A DNA stretch of 7,076 nucleotides from Betaproteobacteria bacterium (GTDB taxonomy: Bacteria; Pseudomonadota; Gammaproteobacteria; Burkholderiales; Rhodocyclaceae): NCBI GenBank assembly GCA_028065725.1, contig JAPTVL010000084.1:1-7076 (forward strand), given 5' to 3'. Below the pieces are notes generated by a model, which had not been told where the DNA came from, made no database searches, and worked only from the letters and a program-made list of their open reading frames with translations. The first letter of the stretch is position 1, and each line of letters begins with the position of its first letter. The translations under genes and the position numbers were made by a program. This document shows, piece by piece, positions 1 to 5,256 of the stretch.

Positions 1-1
1 A

Positions 2-23
2 AAGCCCGCTTGGACGCGGGCTT
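2..23. terminator. Strong GC hairpin, possible intrinsic terminator at the window edge
   Basis: AAGCCCGC at 2-9 and GCGGGCTT at 16-23 are perfect 8-bp inverted arms around the loop TTGGAC. Read on the minus strand, the hairpin runs into TTT at the window edge, so it could end leftward transcription, including that of the island. Read on the plus strand it has no following T-run. Its owner cannot be decided because the sequence stops here; it may equally belong to a chromosomal gene just outside. Confidence 0.45.
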
Positions 24-84
24 GGGTGACTTCATCGAACTTGGAATTAGTCGAAATGGGGTGGCGTCACTCGAACAGATCGCA

Positions 85-97
85 CAACGCATTGATA
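85..97 (-). promoter_or_regulatory. Candidate IHF binding site
   Basis: The minus strand reads TATCAATGCGTTG, an exact match to the IHF consensus WATCAANNNNTTR. It is preceded by an A/T-rich stretch (about 97-115), which is the usual layout of a strong IHF site. IHF bends DNA at attachment sites of tyrosine integrases. The site lies 34 bp from the tandem TACCCCC repeat, at the end of the window opposite the integrase gene. A single consensus match can occur by chance, so binding is inferred. Confidence 0.4.
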
Positions 98-130
98 TTA
101 AATCATATTCATGGTGGTCATTTTCTCGAA

Positions 131-149
131 TACCCCCAAAAGTACCCCC
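131..149. repeat. Tandem TACCCCC direct repeat, possible integrase arm-type sites
   Basis: TACCCCC occurs at 131-137 and again at 143-149, separated by AAAAG, giving a 12-bp period. On the minus strand this reads GGGGGTACTTTTGGGGGTA. From memory, similar G5-TA repeats occur near the ends of islands carrying this kind of integrase, where arm-type binding sites are expected. Here the repeat sits at the island end distal to the integrase, next to the IHF-like site. The role as an arm site is inference. Confidence 0.4.
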
Positions 150-326
150 AGCAGATATTCGTGCACTACTCAGTACAGACTCAATTCACGCGCCTGCGCG
201 CGCAAGGCCAACAGGGTGCCATCGGTCAGCATCGCCGCTCGCACCCAGGGCAAGTTCTGGGTACACCTCAGCCTTGCCTGCGGGCGGGCGGGCGTGGACC
301 GGGCGATGGACCGCCGGGTATTGTTC
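150..326. other. Region without a supported gene, downstream of the restriction enzyme gene
   Basis: I see no convincing gene here. Several reading frames are open on both strands, but only because the DNA is GC-rich, and none gives a recognisable protein. It holds an inverted repeat, ACCCAG (243-248) and CTGGGT (257-262) with an 8-nt loop and no T-run, which could be a weak transcript-end structure. It also has G-runs at 282-284, 286-288, 290-292 and 301-303 on the plus strand. Together with 1-149 this forms the putative distal end of the island. Confidence 0.5.
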
Positions 327-3092
327 TCATGCGCGGATCGCCTTGCGCCTGCCGCGCGGCGCCGGGGTCAGCTCGCCGGCAAGCTGCTGGTACAGCTCGA
401 ACAGGAAGGCGATGCGGGCGGCGTCATCCTTGCCGCCCCGGTAGCCATAGGCAGCGTCCACGGTGCGGTCATTGGCTTGGTGGGCCTTGCGCAACTCGGC
501 AGGCATGGCCAGCGGGTCGTACAAGTCAGCAAGTGTGGATTCCGGGTACAGCACCCGCGCGTCCAGGATCGCTTGCCCCGCCGCCTCGATAGTCTGCCGC
601 TGCGCCTCGGTTGGCTCCGGCCACGGGAAGTTGTTGTAGACGATGCTGGCGGAGTACCGGTAATCGCTTTTGAGTCTGCCGCCGACGGCGCGCAGCCAAG
701 CGTTATGCATGGTGCTGCTCAGCATGCCGAAGTGGTAGAGGGTGGCATCGGCGAGATAGAGAGCAGAGTTCGTTGCGATAACGTCCGAAACAAAGCCTAT
801 CGGCGCAAACAGTCGCCTTTCTGAACTAGTTTTAGGGATGAGCAGATATTCATGCGGAATCTGGGTTTCCCGGAAGTACGTCGGTTGATCCGCAAACATC
901 TGCGAGGACTTGCTCGACAACCGGAATCTACGAACTTCGGCTGCCAGCTTCATCACCTCAGGCATGGCTCGGAGGTCGGCGGGAGATGCGCCCACAAGCC
1001 ACAAGCAGTAGCGTTTGGCGCTGTTGATAAAGTCGTTGCCAGTGAGACACAGGCGGAACCATTTGGCACTTGCTGGTTCTTTGGCAACGAACGCCTCTCT
1101 ATCCTTCTCGGTGAAGTTCGAGAGGATTCCATCGTCCAAAGGTGTGATGCCTTCCCACAGAATAGGCATAGCGCATAGTGGGCGGCTCCGGCGTTCCAGC
1201 AAGACATCGGGCGCATCGACGAGGTAGGGATTGATGTTGCGCGCCGGCAACGCGGTCGGCTCGGCCTTGATGCCGTCCGGGTAGGTGTAGAGCGTGCGCC
1301 GCGCGGGTTCGTGCAGGCCGAAGCCAACGATGACGCAATGCACCGCCGCCACGCCCTTGCCTTCGTTGCTCCACTGGAAGGTTCGATGCGCGAAGCGGAT
1401 GCGCACGCCATGCCCCAGCAGCCAAGGCCACAGTACGCCCACCTGTTCGCCCTGCGTGATGCTGTTGGTGGAGACGAAAGCCACGTCGATGCGCGGATTC
1501 TCCGCGAGGAAGGCCGTGGCCTTGACGTACCAAGCGGCTACGTAATCAAGCACGCCGGCGCCTTTCACTTTCGAGAAGTGCAGCAACATGTCCGCTTTCT
1601 GCGATGCGGTTTGTTCCTTTTTGCCCACGAACGGCGGATTGCCCAGGATGTAGCTGCATTGTTCGGGCGGCAGCACGTCGCGCCAGTTCTTGTGCAGGGC
1701 GTTGGCGCAGACGATGGTCGGTGCCGTTACCAGCGGCACGGTCGGGCGCGTGGTGCCGAAGCGCTCGGCGGCCTCCAGGTTCATTTGATGGTCGGTGATC
1801 CACAGCGCGACGCGCGCGATGTGCGCCGCCGATTCGTCGATCTCGATGCCGTAGAACTGGTGCACGTTCACCCTGCACAGGGTCGATACGTCCAGCACGC
1901 CGCGCTGTTCGCCCCATAGTGCGGCGATCAGGTCCATTTCCAGCCGCCGCAGCTCGCGGTAGGCGATGACCAGGAAGTTGCCGCAGCCGCACGCCGGGTC
2001 CAGAAACGTCAAGGTCGGCAGCGTGTCGTACAGCGCCCGCAGCGTGGCCTTGGTGCGCTTGGGCGCGTGCAGCTCGGCGTGCAGGTCATCCAGGCACAGC
2101 GGATGGATGACGCGCAGGATGTTGCGCTCGCTAGTGTAGTGCGCGCCCAGCTCGCGCCGGGTGGCCTGCCGCTTGTCATGCGGGTGGTGTTGCTCCAGCA
2201 CGCCTTGGAACATGGCGCCAAAGATGGCCGGGGATATGCCGCTCCAGTCCAGTTCGGCGGATTCCAGCAGCAGGGTGCGCAGGTCATGGTCGAAGGCCGG
2301 GATGCGCGCCGACTCGGCGAACAGGCTGCCGTTGATGTACTCGAAGGCGGCCAGGTCTTCGTCCAGCGTCGGCTGGCGCGCGTCGCGGGGCGTATCCAGT
2401 ACTTGAAACAACTGCGTCAGCAGGGCGCCCAGGTCTTTGCCATCGGTGCGGCTGCGCTGCACCAGCCGGGCGAACTGGCGGTTTTCACCAAAGATACCGG
2501 TGGCGTCGGCGAAGAAGCAAAACAGCAGCCGGGTCATGAACACTTCAAGGTCATGGCCGATGAAGCGCGCGTCCAGCAGCGCTTGGTGCAGGCGCGACAC
2601 CTGATAGGCCGCCTTGCGGTCGATCTTCGATTCCTCGGCGATCTCGGCGGGTTCATCCTGCAGCAGAAAGCTGAACCAGTCGGCGCGCTTGGCAAGCTGC
2701 CCCAGGGTGCATTCGTGCGTGGTATCGCTGCGCAGGTCGGTCAGCCGGAAGCGCGCGAAGTCGGACGTGATGATGTAGCGCGGGCGCTCGGCTTCGGGCA
2801 GCGCGGTGAAATAGTCGGCGGCCTGATTGAAGGCGGCGTCCAGGCTCTTGCCCCGGCTCTTGTGTTCGACGATCAGCAGGCCGGGCATGAAGCTGTCGAT
2901 GAAGCCGTGGCCGCCGCCGATCTTCGCCACCTGCTTTTCGTAGATGGTGGCGGACTCAGGGCGGATGCCGAAGCATTCATAGAACCGCGCCCAGAACAGC
3001 TTGGCGTCGGCATTCTCGCGCGTCGCATCTCGCCACTGCTTGGCAAAAGCCGACAGGCGGCGGCGAACTTCGTTGCGCGTCAGTGCGGGCAT
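327..3092 (-). CDS. MmeI-family (type IIL) fused restriction endonuclease-DNA methyltransferase
   Basis: A single protein expected to cut DNA at a fixed distance from an asymmetric site and to methylate adenine in that site, using S-adenosylmethionine. Numbered from the chosen start, the nuclease motif is D66-x9-E76-x-K78, the same spacing as in MmeI. A helical spacer follows, then the GAHYT element (316-320), the cofactor-binding motif DPACGCG (365-371), the catalytic motif NPPF (485-488), a target-recognition domain (about 620-820) and a helical C-terminus. The start at 3092 gives 920 residues, close to the roughly 919 of MmeI; its first residues, MPALTRNEVRRRL, align with the usual family start, and GGGAG lies 11 nt upstream. 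An in-frame ATG at 3122 would add ten residues but has no visible ribosome site. No separate specificity, methylase or helicase gene adjoins it, as expected for type IIL. All key motifs are intact, so it is probably active; its recognition sequence cannot be read from the DNA. The target-recognition part has distinctly lower GC. Confidence 0.93.
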   Translation of the reverse strand: MPALTRNEVRRRLSAFAKQWRDATRENADAKLFWARFYECFGIRPESATIYEKQVAKIGGGHGFIDSFMPGLLIVEHKSRGKSLDAAFNQAADYFTALPEAERPRYIITSDFARFRLTDLRSDTTHECTLGQLAKRADWFSFLLQDEPAEIAEESKIDRKAAYQVSRLHQALLDARFIGHDLEVFMTRLLFCFFADATGIFGENRQFARLVQRSRTDGKDLGALLTQLFQVLDTPRDARQPTLDEDLAAFEYINGSLFAESARIPAFDHDLRTLLLESAELDWSGISPAIFGAMFQGVLEQHHPHDKRQATRRELGAHYTSERNILRVIHPLCLDDLHAELHAPKRTKATLRALYDTLPTLTFLDPACGCGNFLVIAYRELRRLEMDLIAALWGEQRGVLDVSTLCRVNVHQFYGIEIDESAAHIARVALWITDHQMNLEAAERFGTTRPTVPLVTAPTIVCANALHKNWRDVLPPEQCSYILGNPPFVGKKEQTASQKADMLLHFSKVKGAGVLDYVAAWYVKATAFLAENPRIDVAFVSTNSITQGEQVGVLWPWLLGHGVRIRFAHRTFQWSNEGKGVAAVHCVIVGFGLHEPARRTLYTYPDGIKAEPTALPARNINPYLVDAPDVLLERRSRPLCAMPILWEGITPLDDGILSNFTEKDREAFVAKEPASAKWFRLCLTGNDFINSAKRYCLWLVGASPADLRAMPEVMKLAAEVRRFRLSSKSSQMFADQPTYFRETQIPHEYLLIPKTSSERRLFAPIGFVSDVIATNSALYLADATLYHFGMLSSTMHNAWLRAVGGRLKSDYRYSASIVYNNFPWPEPTEAQRQTIEAAGQAILDARVLYPESTLADLYDPLAMPAELRKAHQANDRTVDAAYGYRGGKDDAARIAFLFELYQQLAGELTPAPRGRRKAIRA

Positions 3093-3194
3093 GGGCGGCG
3101 GGGCTCCCAGGGCAGGCGGCATTATCAGTCAGTTGCGGCATAGATCAGCCTGCGCGCTGCAAAGCTTGCCTAAATCCACAGGCTAACAAGCACC

Positions 3195-3797
3195 TTACAG
3201 CCGCATACCCCGGCCCAGCAGGCGCAGCAGGTAGACGTTTTCGCGCTCGGCCAGTGCGTTGTCGCGCGCGCGGTAGCGCTCGAAGGTGCGCCTGCGCATG
3301 CCCTTGGGCTTGATCGGCTCGCCGAACAGGTCGCTGTAAGTGTCGCCCAACCTGCGGCGAATAGCCCAGCGCTGTTCGATGATGCGGTCGCAGCCGCCTA
3401 TGCGCTGGCTGGTGTAGGTCGGACGCGGGCGGACAGCCTCGCGCGCGCAGAATCGATCGATGCCGTTCCACTTGTACAGGATCAGCGCGCGCCGGCCGGT
3501 CAGTGGGCAGTGCATGTACCAGCGGCGCCCGCCGTAGTTCAGCGGCACACTGGAAAGGCGCACCGGGCATTCCACGTCGCGCGCTTCATCGCCGCAGCGG
3601 TAGCGCAGCTGCAGTTCGCCATCCGTAGCGCCCAGGGTGGCGCGGTAACCCATGCTGGCGTAGGGCTTGCCGTCGCGGGTCCATTGCCAACTGCCCCACG
3701 TGGTGCAGCCCGCCCGTACCGCGCGGTACTTGAACAGGTCGGCCAGTCTCAGCCGCAGGGCCGACTCGATGTGCGGACGCCAGCCGTAGTTGCTCAT
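3195..3797 (-). CDS. Island-associated hypothetical protein with a degenerate zinc-ribbon-like core
   Basis: A 200-residue protein of unknown function. The first 60 residues carry several Trp and Tyr (MSNYGWRP, WGSWQW). A core at about 65-132 follows a pattern I associate with small proteins of integrative elements: a beta-rich stretch, then GGRRWYMHCP (89-98), GRRALILY (101-108), RFC (115-117) and YTSQRI (128-133). In relatives as I recall them, this core has paired cysteines forming a zinc ribbon. Here C97 and C117 remain but the partner positions are G101 and A121, so metal binding is doubtful. The C-terminus, with KPKGMRRRTFERY (163-175), is strongly basic and probably helical. The start codon overlaps the upstream stop by 4 bp (ATGA), so translation is likely coupled. 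A nucleic-acid role is only a guess. Confidence 0.7.
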   Translation of the reverse strand: MSNYGWRPHIESALRLRLADLFKYRAVRAGCTTWGSWQWTRDGKPYASMGYRATLGATDGELQLRYRCGDEARDVECPVRLSSVPLNYGGRRWYMHCPLTGRRALILYKWNGIDRFCAREAVRPRPTYTSQRIGGCDRIIEQRWAIRRRLGDTYSDLFGEPIKPKGMRRRTFERYRARDNALAERENVYLLRLLGRGMRL

Positions 3798-4219
3798 GGG
3801 TCGGGCGTCTTGCGCGCGGTCGTAGTGGCATCGTTGCCGATCTTGCGGGCCAGCTCGTCGGTGATCAGCGCTTTGATGCGGTCGGCCAGGGCAACGTCGC
3901 CGTGCAGGCTCGGATAGCGCAGGCGCTCGATGATCGGTTGTGCCAGGCGCTCGGCCACGGGATCGCTGCCGTTCAACTGCTGCACCAGCACGGTCAGCGC
4001 GGATGGGGCCGGCGTCGCGGGCTTGCCGATCAGATAATGCGCCAGCCAGGCGCGGGCTTGGGCATCGCCGCGCTTGGCCGCCGCCAGGGTGGCCGCGACT
4101 ACTTCGCGCCAGTCTTCGGGCGTGACGGTATCCAGCAGCGTACGCAAGTAGTCGGCTTCGACGCGCCGATGCGCTGCCGTGCCGCGAACGTAGGCCGCTT
4201 GCTCTTTACGCCGGGTCAT
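3794..4219 (-). CDS. Small helical island-associated hypothetical protein
   Basis: A soluble 141-residue protein with no signal peptide or membrane segment. The N-terminus is basic (MTRRKEQ). The segment at about 34-67, containing TPEDWREVVAATLAAAK and AQARAWLAHYLIGKP, resembles short helical proteins I associate with phage- and island-borne operons, but I cannot name a function. The start at 4219 has GGGGAA about 7 nt upstream, a good ribosome site. The start also overlaps by ATGA with a stop codon in another frame, the end of the frame-shifted tail of the upstream gene (4216-4383). Its own stop overlaps the next gene by ATGA. These overlaps place it in one tightly coupled operon with the replication-like gene and the zinc-ribbon-like gene. 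Confidence 0.72.
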   Translation of the reverse strand: MTRRKEQAAYVRGTAAHRRVEADYLRTLLDTVTPEDWREVVAATLAAAKRGDAQARAWLAHYLIGKPATPAPSALTVLVQQLNGSDPVAERLAQPIIERLRYPSLHGDVALADRIKALITDELARKIGNDATTTARKTPDP

Positions 4220-4383
4220 GGTGTGTTCCCCATGTGCAGGGCGGTTGCGCGTTGCGTATTGACCGCCAGCACGCGCAGCGCTTTCCGCGCTTCGCTTGGT
4301 AATTTATAAAGGTGCACGCTGGGCGTGTCGATGGAATGGCGAAAAGCCTCATGACTGACACGCCGGCCGTGTCGATGGCTCGA
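4216..4383 (-). pseudogene. Frame-shifted C-terminal tail of the upstream replication-like gene
   Basis: This frame is one base off the frame of the 173-residue protein and is open from 4383 to a TGA at 4216-4218. It has no start of its own that I would accept. It encodes a convincing tail: IDTPSVHLYKLPSEARKAL, then RVLAVNTQRATALHMGNTP and stop, with GC-rich third positions. Its stop overlaps the ATG of the next gene as ATGA, the same arrangement used further down the operon. One extra base somewhere in about 4349-4383, relative to an ancestor, would explain it. The third frame encodes a similar motif (IDTAGVSVMRL), so two shifts are also possible. It could instead be an untranslated relic. 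Confidence 0.45.
4300..4310. other. A/T-only patch beside the dyad array
   Basis: TAATTTATAAA is eleven consecutive A/T bases within DNA that is otherwise about two-thirds G+C. It begins directly beyond the outermost dyad at 4312-4330. Iteron-type replication origins usually pair protein-binding repeats with an A/T-rich melting region, so this is a candidate unwinding element. It could also be part of a promoter for the gene starting at 4219. Confidence 0.3.
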
Positions 4384-4439
4384 TCAATCGGATCGAATTG
4401 ACACGCGGGGCGTGCCGAACTGACACGGCGGGCGGGCTG
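4312..4439. repeat. Phased array of GACACG/CGTGTC dyads, candidate iterons
   Basis: The unit is TGACACG, five bases, CGTGTCG. Copies start at 4356 (TGACACGCCGGCCGTGTCG, palindromic except for the outermost pair), at 4399 (right arm CGTGCCG), at 4312 (left arm degenerate, GTGCACG) and at 4421 (left arm only). Start-to-start distances are 44, 43 and 22 bp, close to whole multiples of two helical turns, so a protein would meet the copies on nearly the same face of the DNA. The array overlaps the last 91 bp of the replication-like gene and its downstream flank. I infer binding sites for that gene's product or another element-encoded protein. Confidence 0.5.
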
Positions 4440-4870
4440 GGCGCGTGATTTTTCCGCTCGGCCCGAGCCAGCGGTGCGCTGGGCTGGCGCCACTTGCCGG
4501 AAGCCACGCGGGTCGCTGCGCAGTCCAGCTTGCCCTTGCATTCGTCGATCGCGTGCCAGGTCAGTGCATACAGGCTGCAGCGATGCAGGCCGCCCTGCCG
4601 GGTCTGCTCGATCATGCCGTAGTGCAACAGCTCGGCGAGCGCCTTGCCCAGCGTGTCGCGCGAGCGCCAGCCGCGAGCGTGCATCAGGCTCCACGTCGCA
4701 CACTGGTCACCGTTATTGAAGCCTGTGAACTGCGCACCCAGGTCGCACAGCAGCTTGACCGCGTGCGCGGACAACAGTCTGTAGTTGGGCGAGTTCAGCA
4801 CGGCGTGCGGCAGGCCGAAGTGGCTGCCACTGTCCGCGCGCCCCATCATCTTGCGGCGTGTGCGGGCCAT
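4349..4870 (-). CDS. Winged-helix, replication-initiator-like island protein
   Basis: A 173-residue protein. Residues about 18-110 resemble the winged-helix DNA-binding fold seen in small plasmid and island initiator-like proteins: LPHAVLNSPNYRLLSAHAVK, GFNNGD (50-55), RGWRSRDTLGKALAEL (66-81), GMIEQTRQGG (85-94) and LYALTWHAIDECKGK. This family sits next to AlpA-type regulators in many islands and is often annotated only as hypothetical. The start at 4870 has GGGGA 8 nt upstream and lies 27 bp after the AlpA-like gene. Residues beyond about 130 form a low-complexity tail coded by the dyad array. The tail ends early relative to a well-formed continuation in another frame (4216-4383), so the C-terminus may be shortened by a frameshift. 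A role in replication is inferred from fold, position and repeats. Confidence 0.7.
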   Translation of the reverse strand: MARTRRKMMGRADSGSHFGLPHAVLNSPNYRLLSAHAVKLLCDLGAQFTGFNNGDQCATWSLMHARGWRSRDTLGKALAELLHYGMIEQTRQGGLHRCSLYALTWHAIDECKGKLDCAATRVASGKWRQPSAPLARAERKNHAPSPPAVSVRHAPRVNSIRLIEPSTRPACQS

Positions 4871-4897
4871 GATGCGTCCCCGTGCCAGCTCGGGGTA

Positions 4898-5143
4898 TCA
4901 GGCCGCGCCGCGATCCTGCGCGCCCTCGACGAAGGCCAGCAGATCGGCTCGCAGGTAGCGCACCAGTCGCAAGCCGAGCTTGCGGTAACGCGGGCCTTCA
5001 CCGCGCCAGCGCCAGTTGCGCAGCGTCTGGACGCTGGCGCCCAGGATGGCGGCAGCTTCGCGTTCGTCTAGCAGGTCGCCGGGGCTAAGGGTTGCCGTGC
5101 ACAGTGCAGGAGGTGTGGACAGTGCATGGTTGTGTGAGTTCAT
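4898..5143 (-). CDS. AlpA/excisionase-like helix-turn-helix regulator
   Basis: A small DNA-binding protein of 81 residues. Residues about 24-64 form a MerR/excisionase-type helix-turn-helix with wing: LLDEREAAAILGASVQTLRN, then WRWRGEGPRYRKLG and LVRYLRADLLAF. AlpA- and Xis-like proteins bind near attachment sites or at the integrase promoter and promote excision or control island genes, which suits a neighbour of an integrase. I chose the ATG at 5143: the in-frame ATG at 5209 would only add a non-conserved stretch spanning a perfect palindrome (5161-5178) that looks regulatory. No strong ribosome site precedes 5143 (a weak TTGAG is present). It probably leads the operon running down to 3195. 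Confidence 0.82.
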   Translation of the reverse strand: MNSHNHALSTPPALCTATLSPGDLLDEREAAAILGASVQTLRNWRWRGEGPRYRKLGLRLVRYLRADLLAFVEGAQDRGAA

Positions 5144-5160
5144 CGTGCTGCTCAAGTGAA

Positions 5161-5178
5161 GTCCGGGGACACCCGGAC
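5161..5178. promoter_or_regulatory. Perfect palindrome upstream of the AlpA-like gene, candidate operator
   Basis: GTCCGGG and CCCGGAC form perfect 7-bp arms around GACA, ending 18 bp before the proposed start at 5143. The position suits an operator for autoregulation by the AlpA-like protein, or an mRNA hairpin near the ribosome site. There is no T-run, so a terminator is unlikely. The function is inferred. Confidence 0.45.
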
Positions 5179-5256
5179 GGGCAGCAGAACCATATTGCTG
5201 GCACAACAACTAAGTAAGAGGTCGCAAGTTGCGCCGCGCTTGCAGCGAAATGCCCC

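Noticed and set aside
30..80. Possible tRNA 3' end (TTCGAGT followed by CACCCCA on the minus strand) as an attachment core
   Set aside because: The bases flanking TTCGAGT do not pair as a T-stem and no known tRNA end fits, so no tRNA or attachment core is claimed.
183..243. Minus-strand peptide MLTDGTLLALRAQARELSLY ending near 176
   Set aside because: It looks protein-like, but I could not place it in a family, it has no ribosome site, and it is very short.
268..330. 20-codon minus-strand frame starting at an ATGA overlap with the restriction gene stop
   Set aside because: It is proline- and arginine-rich low-complexity sequence with no continuation; the overlap alone is weak support.
10..444. 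Plus-strand frame of 144 codons whose first 40 residues look protein-like
   Set aside because: It runs through the IHF-like site and the tandem repeat into Arg/Pro/Ala-rich shadow sequence; no upstream region is visible to judge a start.
111..824. Plus-strand open frame of 237 codons at the left end
   Set aside because: Most of it is antisense to the restriction enzyme gene; the rest has no ribosome site or recognisable sequence.
2067..3143. Long plus-strand open frame of 358 codons opposite the restriction enzyme gene
   Set aside because: It lies antisense to a gene with clear conserved motifs, its composition is rich in Ala, Gly, Gln and Arg without recognisable domains, and GC-rich coding DNA commonly leaves the opposite strand open.
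4206..4703. Minus-strand frame of 165 codons overlapping the replication-like gene
   Set aside because: Its N-terminal half is the out-of-frame shadow of the winged-helix gene. Only its short IDTAGVSV segment is of interest, and that is described with the frame-shifted tail.
4445..5071. Plus-strand frame of 208 codons across the replication-like and AlpA-like genes
   Set aside because: It is antisense to two well-supported genes and has no domain or ribosome site.
5189..5222. Minus-strand promoter for the AlpA-like gene (TTACTT, 17 bp, TATGGT)
   Set aside because: Spacing is right, but the -35 element matches only two of six positions, too weak to annotate.
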